Shown: positions 49,676 through 59,967, counted from the first letter of the stretch. The stretch is 64,000 bases of DNA from Candidatus Bathyarchaeota archaeon (GCA_030608565.1 JAUWDY010000002.1:95518-159517), one strand, 5' to 3'. Notes: a model not told the origin generated them from the sequence alone. Made by a program: numbers and translations.

Positions 49676-50848
49676 TCAAAGTCTGAGAACCTCTTTGACA
49701 TGTTTTTCCCAAGAATGTCTCCTTTCACAAGTTTTTCTAGCTTCCTTACCCATCTTCTTCTTCAGATCCACGTCCGATATGATTTTCTCTATCTTCACCT
49801 TCAAATCCTCTATTGAAGGCTCCACAGTATAGCCAGTCCTTCCATCATCGATAATTTCATCGCAAGCCGTGACTACCTCAGGATATTCCGCCTTTAAACC
49901 GATACAGGGCACACCTGAAGCCATTGCTTCTAAGAAAACATGTCCAAAGGGTTCATACATCGAAGGTAAAGCGAACACGTCTGCGATAGAATAGAACCTT
50001 TCTACATCCTCCCTGAAGCCTACGAATCTGACTCGACCAGCCATACCAAGACCCTTGGTTAATTTCTCCAAATGCGCTCTCTGTGGGCCATCACCGACGA
50101 CCACTAAGTAGACATCTCTTCTGTCAATTCGTGAAAGAACTTCGATCAACATGTGGACGTTCTTCCTCGGAATCAATCTAGTGACGGTTAAGACGACTCT
50201 GACCCTCCTAGGCACTTTTAACTCTTTCAGAATTTCTTCATCTTTTTCCCTTACATCAAATCTCTCTAAATCGACTCCAGGCTGGATCACTCTGAACTTT
50301 TTGCTTGAAATACCATAATAATCGGTGATATGTCTCCTGTTTATCTTGCTAAACACAACAATCCTGTCGCACGCCAGCATTGCTCTTTCCTCGATGAAGG
50401 AAAGTTGTGGGCTTATGATGTTTTTCCATAGTTTTCTGGTGGGCTTTACACCTTTTACCAAGAGTTCGTGGGTGAGAGGCCACACTGTGGCCTGAATGTA
50501 TGTGACCGGCACTTGATGGGTTTTACAAGACGAATAACAATAACATGGGTGCCTTGACCAGACCACATCTATGTCTCCAGAATATTTCTTGATGACTCTT
50601 TGAAGCCTCCCCAGATAATACAACGGATGCAGTAACGAAGCTGGAAATCGTAAGGAATAAGGAGGATGCCGAAGAATACGTATACTTTCATACATGTCTT
50701 CATTGGGCAGACTTGGTAAGTGTCGTGAACATAGAATCGTCGGTTTGTGATTCAGCTTGAGCAAGGCTTTAGAGGCATAATACAAGTAATTTTCTATGCC
50801 ACCTCTTGCTGGGAAAAAAACATTGTTTTGAAGCTGGATGTTCATCAA
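49676..50848 (-). CDS. Glycosyltransferase family 4
   Basis: RGGIENYLYYASKAL...VVLTVTRLIPRKNVHMLIEVL...FALPSMYEPFGHVFLEAMASGVP. Confidence 0.93.
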   Translation of the reverse strand: MMNIQLQNNVFFPARGGIENYLYYASKALLKLNHKPTILCSRHLPSLPNEDMYESIRILRHPPYSLRFPASLLHPLYYLGRLQRVIKKYSGDIDVVWSRHPCYCYSSCKTHQVPVTYIQATVWPLTHELLVKGVKPTRKLWKNIISPQLSFIEERAMLACDRIVVFSKINRRHITDYYGISSKKFRVIQPGVDLERFDVREKDEEILKELKVPRRVRVVLTVTRLIPRKNVHMLIEVLSRIDRRDVYLVVVGDGPQRAHLEKLTKGLGMAGRVRFVGFREDVERFYSIADVFALPSMYEPFGHVFLEAMASGVPCIGLKAEYPEVVTACDEIIDDGRTGYTVEPSIEDLKVKIEKIISDVDLKKKMGKEARKTCERRHSWEKHVKEVLRL

Positions 50849-51915
50849 GATGACCTGCGGAGTTTTGAGATCCTCACTCGGATCGAGTGATCAATTAGAA
50901 ATAGGTTCCATCTCATTATTTTTTTGATGTCACTCATTCTGCTGTTTTCTAGCGTTGATACGACTTCTAGGAGGCCGTAGTGTTCATATAGTATTCCCTC
51001 AGCCCCTCCTTCAATTGCGTATTTCTCACACAAGTCCCATTCCTTCTTCGTGAACAAGTCCGAGTAAAGGCCGCCGATAGATGCCACCATTCTCTTGTTT
51101 GACATCGTTCGGTTCTTGTGAATTTCATTTCTGACCCATATTGGCCTTTTGAAAAGGCCCTTGTGATGAAACATTGGACTGATAAAATCCATGTTCCATT
51201 GCTTCCAGTCCTGTGTAAACTTTAGGCAATCGTCGTATTTCCAGACTAGTGCTGAAAGTAGAAGATTATTGTCGACGCTCTTTAATTCACCGTAAACCTT
51301 GTTCACAAAATCGGTGATCGTCTGTTGTCTCCATTTTAACAAATACCTTGACGCTTCTTCATCTTTGATCGAGATTCCAAAGGTATTTTTGAAATGCGTT
51401 GTGCAATAGTCGCAGTAGCAATAATCTCCGGGTATAGGGTATCGTATAAAATCCAAGTGGATTCCGTTAACAGGATAACCCTTCACTATCTCTTTTATCA
51501 GTCCCAACTCATAGTCCTGAACCTTTGGATTTGCTGGGCAGGCGTAGTTTTCCAGCCCATAGTCGCAAGGCACGGGATGCTCCAAAGTGCTATAACCTTC
51601 ATCATCAACTGCGGCACAGTCTGGATTTTTTCGTAAGAAGCGACTGATTCCGCTTCCCAACAATCTTCCACGATAGCCTTCGGGAAACGTGCAAAACCAA
51701 ACACTAACTCTCATTTTATATTCCTTAGCGGATTCACAAATGAGACTTAATCTATCATCTATAACTTCAGCGAGTTTGCTGGAGTAGAACACTTTCCCAT
51801 CGACGTTTTTTGCTTCGTATAAAATATCTGTCACGCCTAAGTTGTGTAACCTCTCCAGAATTTGGTTAACGTTACCTGACGTTATCTCGTGCGGATACAC
51901 CCTGATAGCGCGCAC
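50845..51915 (-). CDS. Putative glycoside-hydrolase-like TIM barrel (COG1649/GHL10-like)
   Basis: VSVWFCTFPEGYRGR..., VNGIHLDFIRYPIPGDYCYCDYC; overlaps the GT4 gene by 4 bp. Confidence 0.7.
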   Translation of the reverse strand: MRAIRVYPHEITSGNVNQILERLHNLGVTDILYEAKNVDGKVFYSSKLAEVIDDRLSLICESAKEYKMRVSVWFCTFPEGYRGRLLGSGISRFLRKNPDCAAVDDEGYSTLEHPVPCDYGLENYACPANPKVQDYELGLIKEIVKGYPVNGIHLDFIRYPIPGDYCYCDYCTTHFKNTFGISIKDEEASRYLLKWRQQTITDFVNKVYGELKSVDNNLLLSALVWKYDDCLKFTQDWKQWNMDFISPMFHHKGLFKRPIWVRNEIHKNRTMSNKRMVASIGGLYSDLFTKKEWDLCEKYAIEGGAEGILYEHYGLLEVVSTLENSRMSDIKKIMRWNLFLIDHSIRVRISKLRRSS

Positions 51916-51921
51916 CAGTTT

Positions 51922-53307
51922 TCACCTGAGAATCCTTCTATAAGCACCAATCATTATGCGAAGGAATAGCCCAATTATTTTAAATGGTGTAATTGCAAAT
52001 CCGTATCTGCTTTTCTTCGAATATTTATAGAACCCAACGCTTTCTATCGGCTTTTTCCCCATGATCACGCATTTTTTTGAATCCTCATGATATATGAAAC
52101 TTGAATGAGGTAGGTGTACCTCCTCGATTTCACCCTCTTTAAGCGGGATTTCGCCTGAAAGAATTTCAGACAGAAACTCAAATAAACAGCCGTTCCACCC
52201 TACTACGGGTATCATATCTTCCCACACAAGATATCCCATTCCCTTTTTTCGACCATTTTGAGGCGTATTATAACCAACAAAGTTACTGAATCCTCCAATT
52301 GGTAGCTGCTTTTTCAAAATAGCCTCGATGGTTGTGTTAAGATCGTACCTATTATAGGACACGCTCATCGTATCGTTTAGGGCTTTCAAAATGATTCCAG
52401 CACCAGCAACAAACTGTGGATACTTCGAGATCTCTCCGTCAAAAACTCCATGGTAGAACAGCTTTGTTTCCGAGTCTCTTAGGGCGATTAAGTGTTTTGA
52501 CGCTTTCTCCATCATCTCGACATAGGCTCTATCACCAGTCTCCAAATACAAATCATCAAGTCCCCTCAACGCAAGTGCAGTATAAATAGCTATTAACACT
52601 CTGGGTTCATTGTGCGAGTAGCTTATTCCTCCATTTTCGATACCTTTAGTTTTGACCTGTTGCGTAAGTAGCCATCGCCCTATGGGGATGGCATATTGCT
52701 TCAAGTATCTCCTGTCACCTGTGAGCCTAGATAACTTCACTAGCGCTTCAATGGCGACGCTATTCATGTTGGCTATGTATCTTTCCTCAAAGGGAGAATA
52801 GGGATCAAAGTCGCCAAATCGAAACGCCTGCATCCGCGAATTCCATAAGACCTCGATCAAATATTTGTCTATGTTGAATTTTGCGACTTTCATGTATTCC
52901 TTGCTTTTACTTCTCTCTCCCATTTCTCTCATGACTACTGATATATTTAATAAGGCGCAATCTGCAAGAGCACAATGCGCTAGGGTTGTAGACTTGTCGT
53001 TTTCCCACCCAGCATATTTGTATTTTCCAGTTGTTGAGTTTAGTCTCCTAACGAGCAGATCCGCAGCGATTTCAGCCCTTTTCAGCCATCGTCTGTCGTA
53101 GCTTTTCTCAAAGATGTTTAGATACCCATTTATGATGGGAGATTGCGCCCAAGTATCGTCGTGTATATTAAACATTCTTTTCAAGTCGCATCTATGGACA
53201 ACAAATCCCAGATATGCCCCTTCCTTGTTTTTCCACGTTTCAAGCCATGACATCAAGGAACAACATGAATTTTGAATGGCATTTTTCAGTTTAGAATTCA
53301 CCATCAC
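51922..53307 (-). CDS. (alpha/alpha)6-barrel glycan-active protein
   Basis: Repeated helical pattern: NGYLNIFEKSYDRRWLKRAEIAADLLVRRL, ALVKLSRLTGDRRYLKQYAIPIGRWLL, LRGLDDLYLETGDRAYVEMMEKASKHL. Confidence 0.65.
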   Translation of the reverse strand: MMVNSKLKNAIQNSCCSLMSWLETWKNKEGAYLGFVVHRCDLKRMFNIHDDTWAQSPIINGYLNIFEKSYDRRWLKRAEIAADLLVRRLNSTTGKYKYAGWENDKSTTLAHCALADCALLNISVVMREMGERSKSKEYMKVAKFNIDKYLIEVLWNSRMQAFRFGDFDPYSPFEERYIANMNSVAIEALVKLSRLTGDRRYLKQYAIPIGRWLLTQQVKTKGIENGGISYSHNEPRVLIAIYTALALRGLDDLYLETGDRAYVEMMEKASKHLIALRDSETKLFYHGVFDGEISKYPQFVAGAGIILKALNDTMSVSYNRYDLNTTIEAILKKQLPIGGFSNFVGYNTPQNGRKKGMGYLVWEDMIPVVGWNGCLFEFLSEILSGEIPLKEGEIEEVHLPHSSFIYHEDSKKCVIMGKKPIESVGFYKYSKKSRYGFAITPFKIIGLFLRIMIGAYRRILR

Positions 53308-53326
53308 CCTTCTTCTTCAATTCATT

Positions 53327-53587
53327 CTAATTTCGTTTTAGTGTATACCATTCGACAAGTTTGGGCAGGTCATCTATAAGGGAAAACTTGGAATTAAAAC
53401 CCAAAACTCTTCTAGCTTTAGATACGTTAACGTAGCTACATACATGCATAACTTCGAAGCCATCGCTTAGCAATCTATTAACAATGCGGCTACCTACAAA
53501 TCCTGCTCCACCAGTCACAAGAACACTTGAGTATCGACACAACATATCACACTCATTTAAAGTCCAATGTGTAGACTTTATCTGCAA
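53327..53587 (-). pseudogene. Internally deleted sugar-nucleotide epimerase (N-terminus joined to C-terminus)
   Basis: SVLVTGGAGFVGSRIVNRLLSDGFE-[VMHVCS]-YVNVSKARRVLGFNSKFSLIDDLPKLVEWYT. The join lies on TACATACATGCATA (53437-53450). Confidence 0.88.
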
Positions 53588-53712
53588 AACCTTGCCACAA
53601 CCCTAAAAGCAGACCGCTACGAAGTACCCACGCCTCCAGTGACCAATTCTCCATAAACCACCAAATTAAAAATACTATTATCTCACATTACTATTCAACT
53701 AGTTATAAAACA

Positions 53713-54516
53713 TTGCTTAAGAGGTGCAAGTGCATACACAAAAACATGAAAATACTGTTTGTCGGAACAGACAACGCCAAAATCCTAGCCCAACAACTTC
53801 AATACTATGGAATAAACGCAGACGTAATACCACCCTCCAAAATCCCAAACCCATTTTCACTCAGAAAGTATAGTGTAATCTACGGAATATACCTCATGGC
53901 CCTCACAAGAACAACACCACTCATCAAATTATTAAACAAAAAATCATTAATACACATCATAGGCTCAGACGCATACAGATATGCAAAGACCAAAGAAAGC
54001 ATAAAAAAAATGTTATGGAAACTCACCCTAAACACATGCAACAAAATTCTGTACGTTACAAAGGAACTAAAGCAAATTATGAAAACCAAAAAAGGCAAAA
54101 TCATCCCAATACCCATCGACACAAGGATATTTAAAAAACAAAAATACCACGGCGAAAAACGAGGCATCCTGTACTATTGCCCAGACCCCGAAATCTATCG
54201 CCTCGAATGGATATTAGGCTATGCCAAAAAACATCCAAAGGAAACAGTCTCGATACTAGGCCACCCTCATCAAATAAGATTGCCAAACGTTAAGGTCATA
54301 CGCTCTATGCCGTATCATGAAATGCCCGAACTTTACTACATGCACCGACGCCTAATTAGAATGACAACTCATGATGGATACCCAAAAATGCCCTACGAAG
54401 CATTACTCTGCGGCCTTGAAGTCTCATGGAACAACCAAAGAATAACCAAGATTCCAGCGGAAATGTTGATGGAAAAAACCATACCAAAACTGATTTCAAT
54501 TATCGAAAACTTATAA
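53713..54516 (+). CDS. GT-B glycosyltransferase-like protein
   Basis: KILFVGTDNAKILAQQLQYYGINADV...KILYVTKELKQ...YHEMPELYYMHRRLIRMTTHDGYPKMPYEALLCGLEV. Confidence 0.7.
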   Translation: MLKRCKCIHKNMKILFVGTDNAKILAQQLQYYGINADVIPPSKIPNPFSLRKYSVIYGIYLMALTRTTPLIKLLNKKSLIHIIGSDAYRYAKTKESIKKMLWKLTLNTCNKILYVTKELKQIMKTKKGKIIPIPIDTRIFKKQKYHGEKRGILYYCPDPEIYRLEWILGYAKKHPKETVSILGHPHQIRLPNVKVIRSMPYHEMPELYYMHRRLIRMTTHDGYPKMPYEALLCGLEVSWNNQRITKIPAEMLMEKTIPKLISIIENL

Positions 54517-54571
54517 CTATTAGAGCATTTTTAGATAACAACATTACGATTAGGAGTCTCGCTTATTGAAT

Positions 54572-54682
54572 AACAATAAAAGATCAATAAATGGCGCCCT
54601 CGTTTTGGGTGCTCGTCCTGAAATTGTCAAGTCCACTGCCTTAATCAACCTAAACGAAAAAAGATTCAGACAAAGATTCTAG
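54572..54682 (+). pseudogene. Second WecB N-terminal remnant
   Basis: GALVLGARPEIVKSTALINLNEKRF... stop; matches the WecB GTRPEIIKMAPLI motif. Confidence 0.7.
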
Positions 54683-54846
54683 ATTAAGATAAGAATTGGT
54701 TAGGATCGGGTTGATTGTTGGTCGATCATATTAGTTGACAGTACGGTTTTCGGTTCATGTTAGAGATGCATAATAGTTGTTCTAGCGGCGTTGATAATTT
54801 TATAGCATGGTATTGATATGAAATATAGTGGAAGGAGCAAAATTAG

Positions 54847-55410
54847 ATGATAGGTAAGTATTCGATAATTGAAAAGGGGGTGCAGATAGGAGAAGGCACA
54901 GAGATTCTGACGCACAGCTATATTTACCACGATGTTGTGATCGGAAAGAATTGCTTTGTAGGGCATCACACTACCATTAGACCGTTTTCAAAGATAGGAG
55001 ACAATACGCGGATTGGCAGTTACAATCAGTTAGAAGGACACTTAGAAATCGGCAACAATGTAAAGTTTCATTCTGACGTACATATATGCCAAGGGTCAAA
55101 AATAGGAAACAGAGTCTTCATTGCTCCAAGAACAACGCTGCTTAACACTCTACATCCTTTATGCCCAAAAGCAAAAGAATGCGTTAAGGCGCCAATAATA
55201 GAGGATGATGTTAAAATCGGCGCGAACTGTACAATCTCTCCAGATGTCACTGTTGGAAGGGGCAGCCTAATTGGTTCTCATACAAACATCATCAAGGATG
55301 TACCACCCTATTCTGTGGTTGTAGGGAACCCAGGCAAAGTTGTCAAAAACGTCAAAGAAATAACCTGTCCCTACGGACTTGTAGAAAAACCATATGGGGA
55401 TTTGCCATGA
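54847..55410 (+). CDS. Left-handed beta-helix acyltransferase (sugar N-acetyltransferase, WbpD-like)
   Basis: Hexapeptide repeats: IGEGTEILTHSYIYHDVVIGKNCFVGHHTTIRPFSKIGDN..., VVVGNPGKVV. Confidence 0.9.
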   Translation: MIGKYSIIEKGVQIGEGTEILTHSYIYHDVVIGKNCFVGHHTTIRPFSKIGDNTRIGSYNQLEGHLEIGNNVKFHSDVHICQGSKIGNRVFIAPRTTLLNTLHPLCPKAKECVKAPIIEDDVKIGANCTISPDVTVGRGSLIGSHTNIIKDVPPYSVVVGNPGKVVKNVKEITCPYGLVEKPYGDLP

Positions 55411-56159
55411 TTGTTGACGGCCACACTCACATAATTTCAAATTTTGGCAATCCCTCTATAATGAACATAAAGTTTGATTGGGATAATCTGGAACAATGGC
55501 TTACGTCAGAACCTGAAAGCAAATGTGTTATAATGCCGAAAATAGTTCAATTCTGCGATTCTGTCGCGATGAATCTTGATTTCTTTGAAAGAGCAAAAAG
55601 ATTCCCCCAAAAAAATCGAGTTTTCCCTTTTCTATGGATACATCCTAACCAACTAATGGAAGACCATTTCAAAACATTTGTCTTTTCCGGATTCAAATTT
55701 CACGCATCAATATCACAAACGACTATCGCCGAGAATGAAGAAATGCTCCGCTTATGTGAAAAGTATAAGAAACCAATTCTAATTCATTGCGGGAGAAACG
55801 AAAAAAGCAGGATAGACTACGTTTTAAAAGTAAATGAACACCATCCCGACCTGAAATTCATCTGCGCACACATGGGAGGTTTAGCAACAGATCTAATAGT
55901 AAGAGCATATGAAAGAATATCGCAGTCTAACTATTTGGATAATATTTATTTAGACACTTCAGGCTGTTTTCATCCAGAATTGATAGAGAAAGCTGTTCAA
56001 CTACTAGGAAACGACAAAATAATCTTTGGTACTGATAGACCGTTCCACAGCTATAAAATGTCGCTGTATGCTGTTGATTGTTGTAGCTTCGATAGGAAAA
56101 CCAAAAGAAAAATACTATCCAATAATATCTTGAACATTTTACATACAAACTACAAGTGA
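55407..56159 (+). CDS. Amidohydrolase-family (metal-dependent TIM-barrel) protein
   Basis: MIVDGHTHII, KPILIHCGRNEKS, KFICAHMGG, IIFGTDRPF. Confidence 0.85.
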   Translation: MIVDGHTHIISNFGNPSIMNIKFDWDNLEQWLTSEPESKCVIMPKIVQFCDSVAMNLDFFERAKRFPQKNRVFPFLWIHPNQLMEDHFKTFVFSGFKFHASISQTTIAENEEMLRLCEKYKKPILIHCGRNEKSRIDYVLKVNEHHPDLKFICAHMGGLATDLIVRAYERISQSNYLDNIYLDTSGCFHPELIEKAVQLLGNDKIIFGTDRPFHSYKMSLYAVDCCSFDRKTKRKILSNNILNILHTNYK

Positions 56160-56165
56160 TTACCT

Positions 56166-57218
56166 TTGAGCCTGAAATTGATCTACATCACACTCTATCC
56201 AGAAAAATACCCCAGAATTGAGAAAATAAAAAGTGCAATAAAAGACACAAACGATGTTATTTTTCAAGCATTGGTTCCCAAAGTTAGAATAAAATTGGGA
56301 AGCAAAAAACATGAAAGAATAATTTCTGCGCTTGTCAATTACACATGTTTCATCGTGCAAATACTCTTTACAAACGCAGATTTGTATTGGGTCACCACAT
56401 CACCTGACATATTCGTTCTCCCAATTATCTTGAAAAGGCAAAGCTACATTTTAGAATATCGTGCCCCTTGGGGAATGGAAACTGAAATAGAATTCGGTAG
56501 ATTAAGTCTCTTAGCTGATTTTTTCTCTCGTATGGCTTTAAAACATTCAAAAGCCCTTACTTTGACTACGAGTACCTTAGTTGAGAACGTAGAAGAGTTT
56601 CGAAAGAAAGTTTACGTCATCCCAAACTATCCGCAAAAGGAGACATTTAAAAACAGCATTCCAGCTAATGAATTTAGGGCAATACACGGTGTCAAGAAAG
56701 ACGAAAAGATTGTTCTATTTGTAGGAAGATTATCCAAGGTTGAAGGATTCAACATTCTACCAGGTGTCGTTGAAAAATTATCGAAGCTAAATAAGAAAAC
56801 GGTGTTTTGGATTGTTGGAGATGGACCGCTTTGGCCGATAGCCACAAAACTAGAAGAAACATTTACTCATAGAGTAAGATTTTTTGGATGGCAGCCTTAC
56901 AAAGAAATTCCCAATTTCGTCAATTCTGCTGATGTCTGCATTATCCCCAGACTCCTGACATCTTCTTCTAAGTATTCCAATGAGGAAGGGATTCACAAAA
57001 TTTCTGAATACATGTTATTTGAAAAGCCCATAGTCGCTTGTGGAATCGCCCCGTCCAAAGAGTATCTGCTCGTCAAACCTCAAGATTTAGTAAAAGGAAT
57101 TTTAGAAGCACTAAAAGGAAACGCACCTAAACCTACGCCAAAGACGTGGGAAGACAATTGCGAACAAAAAGTGTTAGAATTAATCGAATTCATGAAAAAG
57201 CTCCCGCACACTCGCTGA
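56166..57218 (+). CDS. Glycosyltransferase family 4
   Basis: EKIVLFVGRLSKVEGFNILPGVVEKL...VRFFGWQPYKEIPNFVNSADVCIIPR...ISEYMLFEKPIV. Confidence 0.88.
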   Translation: MSLKLIYITLYPEKYPRIEKIKSAIKDTNDVIFQALVPKVRIKLGSKKHERIISALVNYTCFIVQILFTNADLYWVTTSPDIFVLPIILKRQSYILEYRAPWGMETEIEFGRLSLLADFFSRMALKHSKALTLTTSTLVENVEEFRKKVYVIPNYPQKETFKNSIPANEFRAIHGVKKDEKIVLFVGRLSKVEGFNILPGVVEKLSKLNKKTVFWIVGDGPLWPIATKLEETFTHRVRFFGWQPYKEIPNFVNSADVCIIPRLLTSSSKYSNEEGIHKISEYMLFEKPIVACGIAPSKEYLLVKPQDLVKGILEALKGNAPKPTPKTWEDNCEQKVLELIEFMKKLPHTR

Positions 57219-57229
57219 TCATCATGACT

Positions 57230-58198
57230 TTATGGTTCTGCCTTCATATCCGAGCTTTGAAGCAACCGTTTTATACCCTCTTCCAACCCGATTCTCGGCG
57301 TATAGCCCAACATTCTTTCAGCTTTGCCAATGTCCGCATAGCTACCTCGAATGTCTCCAGCTCTTGGTGGCCCATATTCAGGCTTCGTGCCAGCCTCTTC
57401 AAATAATTCCATTAAAACATTTGCAAGTTCATTGACTGCAGTAGGTTTTCCAGTTCCTACATTGATCACCTCACCAACGCAATTTTGGCTGTTTAAAGCC
57501 CGCATGCTTGCTTCGACCACATCTTCGACGTAGACGAAGTCTCTTGTCTGCTTTCCGTCCCCATAAATAATCGGCGGCTTCCCCCGCTTCAACCTATTAA
57601 TAAACTGGGTTATCACCCCGCTGTATGGACCCTCTGACTGCTTGGGCCCGTAAACATTGAAGAAACGTAGACAGACCGTTTTTAGCCCATGAATCATATG
57701 GAAAATCTTGCAATGATGTTCGGCTGTGAATTTTGAGATACCGTAAGGAGATAGAGGCATTATCGGATGCTCTTCGTTTATCGGCAAATAACGTGCCTCA
57801 CCATAAACAGCACACGAAGAAACACATACGAACCGCTGAATATCCTCTTTCACACTCGCCTCCAAAAGATTCAGCGTCCCCCTCACATTCACATCATTAA
57901 CAAGTAATGGATCTTCTATAGACAACGGCACATTCACAATTGCAGCTAAATGAAAAACAACATCTACGCCTCTAGCCGCCTTCCTAACATCCTCTGAGTT
58001 TCGGATATCACCTTTAACTAAGTCAAAACTTTGACTATCCAAATGATATTGTATATTTTCAGCTTTCCCCGCAGAAAAATTGTCCAAAACCGCCACTTCG
58101 TAATCTTCTTTCATGAGCCGATCTACTAGATGACTTCCTATAAAGCCAGCTCCACCTGTAACCAAAATCCTTAAGCTCTGCATAGCTTTTCTACGCAT
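57230..58198 (-). CDS. NAD-dependent UDP-sugar 4-epimerase (GalE-like), intact
   Basis: ILVTGGAGFIGSHLVDRL, SSCAVYGEA, SPYGISKFTAEHHC, GKQTRDFVYVEDV. Confidence 0.93.
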   Translation of the reverse strand: MRRKAMQSLRILVTGGAGFIGSHLVDRLMKEDYEVAVLDNFSAGKAENIQYHLDSQSFDLVKGDIRNSEDVRKAARGVDVVFHLAAIVNVPLSIEDPLLVNDVNVRGTLNLLEASVKEDIQRFVCVSSCAVYGEARYLPINEEHPIMPLSPYGISKFTAEHHCKIFHMIHGLKTVCLRFFNVYGPKQSEGPYSGVITQFINRLKRGKPPIIYGDGKQTRDFVYVEDVVEASMRALNSQNCVGEVINVGTGKPTAVNELANVLMELFEEAGTKPEYGPPRAGDIRGSYADIGKAERMLGYTPRIGLEEGIKRLLQSSDMKAEP

Positions 58199-58307
58199 TT
58201 TATCTGCAATTGAGACTTAAAACTGTGTAGTAGAAGTAAACATCTTTCACTGCCTATCTTTCATAGGCAAATCCCTACAATTTATTGATCATATATTCAG
58301 TGTTACC

Positions 58308-59330
58308 TCATAGTAACTTAATTATCATATTTGCGAGGTTTTCAGCTCCATTTGGCAAGGTTGGAACTCTTCTTTTTCTCGCCTCATCTATGGCATCTAA
58401 CAAATTTTCCAATTTTATGTCAGAAACCAGCACAGCATTTATCTTTCTCGCCAGATACTTCGCATCTTCCACACCAACAGTTCTCGTCCATTCAGGATTA
58501 ACAACCAACACCACAGGTTTTCCATAAACAAGCGCCGCTTCCAACGCCGTAAACCCAAAATGCGACACCACTAACTCTGCACCGGCCAGAAACTCATAGA
58601 ACTTTTCTGTGAAATTCATGACTTTCCAATCAGGATGCTTCTCAACATATCGCGTGGGGTCAACGGGGCCTGTCTGCAAAACCACATTTCGTAAACTGCT
58701 TTCTGCCAACGCATCAAACAAAAGCCTGTGTCCATAGGTACCTCCCGTAACTAAAATGTACCCTCCGTTCCACGGCTTAATTTCCGGCTTGGGAATCATG
58801 GGGCCGACAACCACACCCTTCAGTAGCCTCGTTTGCTCCTCCCATTGTAACGCAGTTATTGTCGACAAAGGCTGTAATATTGTAGCGGTCCTTGAGGGCT
58901 TTGAGAAACGAACCTCACTTTCAATGTTAACAATCGGAACTCTCTTCATCCAAGCTAGGATTGCCGATGGAACACAGAAATTGCCTCCTGTGCTCACCAC
59001 AACGTCGAACTCGCTTGAAACTCGTCCGATGGAGTCCATGAAGGCCTTTGCGAGACGAGGTATAAAGATGTGTATTGGAGTTTTTGGACCACGAGGCTTT
59101 ATCAGAAACTCAACCTTACCAAATTTACGCAGTTTTCTTTCGCTTAAAATGTCTCCTTCAGGGGCGAGGAAGGATAAGGACGCCCTGTAGTGAAGCATCT
59201 GAGCTAGTGCATATGCATAGCCTGTGTGTCCTCCGCCGCCAGCTAGAATCAGTACGCGCCTAGGCACATGCACCTCTCCACTAATGTGTCTCGTTCTAAA
59301 AGTTATATAGTTGTCTTTTTTGAGAAACAT
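58308..59330 (-). CDS. Alg14-Alg13-like fused UDP-GlcNAc transferase
   Basis: VLILAGGGGHTGYAYALAQML...DVVVSTGGNFCVPSAILAWMKRVPIVNIES (Alg14), then ILVTGGTYGHRLLFDAL..ELVVSHFGFTALEAALVYGKPVVLVVN (Alg13). Confidence 0.85.
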   Translation of the reverse strand: MFLKKDNYITFRTRHISGEVHVPRRVLILAGGGGHTGYAYALAQMLHYRASLSFLAPEGDILSERKLRKFGKVEFLIKPRGPKTPIHIFIPRLAKAFMDSIGRVSSEFDVVVSTGGNFCVPSAILAWMKRVPIVNIESEVRFSKPSRTATILQPLSTITALQWEEQTRLLKGVVVGPMIPKPEIKPWNGGYILVTGGTYGHRLLFDALAESSLRNVVLQTGPVDPTRYVEKHPDWKVMNFTEKFYEFLAGAELVVSHFGFTALEAALVYGKPVVLVVNPEWTRTVGVEDAKYLARKINAVLVSDIKLENLLDAIDEARKRRVPTLPNGAENLANMIIKLL

Positions 59331-59347
59331 TTAAATCCATATAACTG

Positions 59348-59545
59348 GTGGTTACCAAGTTCGGAGACACAGCGTTGTCTGAAAAGAAAGGTCAAGGACT
59401 TATTTATGAATGCATAAGGTGTGGTGCTAAGGTAGCAAAAGATGAACTTGAGATGCGTGGCGGCGGAGTAAAATGCACTATCTGTGGCTACCGTGTTCTT
59501 AAAAAGAAAAGGCCGCCTGTGGTGAAGCGTGTACTTGCCAGATAG
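59348..59545 (+). CDS. rpo12: DNA-directed RNA polymerase subunit Rpo12 (RpoP)
   Basis: GLIYECIRCGAKVAKDELEMRGGGVKCTICGYRVLKKKRPPVVKRVLAR. Confidence 0.9.
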   Translation: MVTKFGDTALSEKKGQGLIYECIRCGAKVAKDELEMRGGGVKCTICGYRVLKKKRPPVVKRVLAR

Positions 59546-59574
59546 TTTTCGTTAGAGCACTGAGGTTTATTTGT

Positions 59575-59871
59575 CTAGAAGATTTCTTTTTCGCCTACCC
59601 TTCGCAAAGCCTTTCCCTTAAGCTTTACCGGTGGACCTACAGCTTCTTCAGGGTCTACATCGGCGGTTTTCCGTTTCAGAGTTTCTCCGCAGATTCCACC
59701 AGGTAACAACCGTCTTTTTATACAGGTCGCGTAGCTGCAATTTGAGACGTCACATTCTTCTTCTGTCCATTTGCACCAAGCCGTGTTTCCACGATATCCG
59801 AGGGCTTTTTTTGCGCATCGAAACACTTCACATTGTGGAGAACATTTTTTTGCTTCAGACAACACGAACAC
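59575..59871 (-). CDS. Cys-rich conserved hypothetical
   Basis: CSPQCEVFRCAKKALGYRGNTAWCKWTEEECDVSNCSYATCIKRRLLPGGICG. Confidence 0.6.
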   Translation of the reverse strand: MFVLSEAKKCSPQCEVFRCAKKALGYRGNTAWCKWTEEECDVSNCSYATCIKRRLLPGGICGETLKRKTADVDPEEAVGPPVKLKGKALRRVGEKEIF

Positions 59872-59967
59872 AATCCTATTTTGAAAACGAAAATTTCTTT
59901 AAAGCAGGTGTCGCTGATCAAATCTATGTTAAAGCAAAGAGTATTATAAAACTTTTTTGTTAGACTG

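Noticed and set aside
59631-59963. 110-aa ORF opposite the Cys-rich gene
   Set aside because: Antisense shadow; the minus-strand frame has the coherent Cys pattern.
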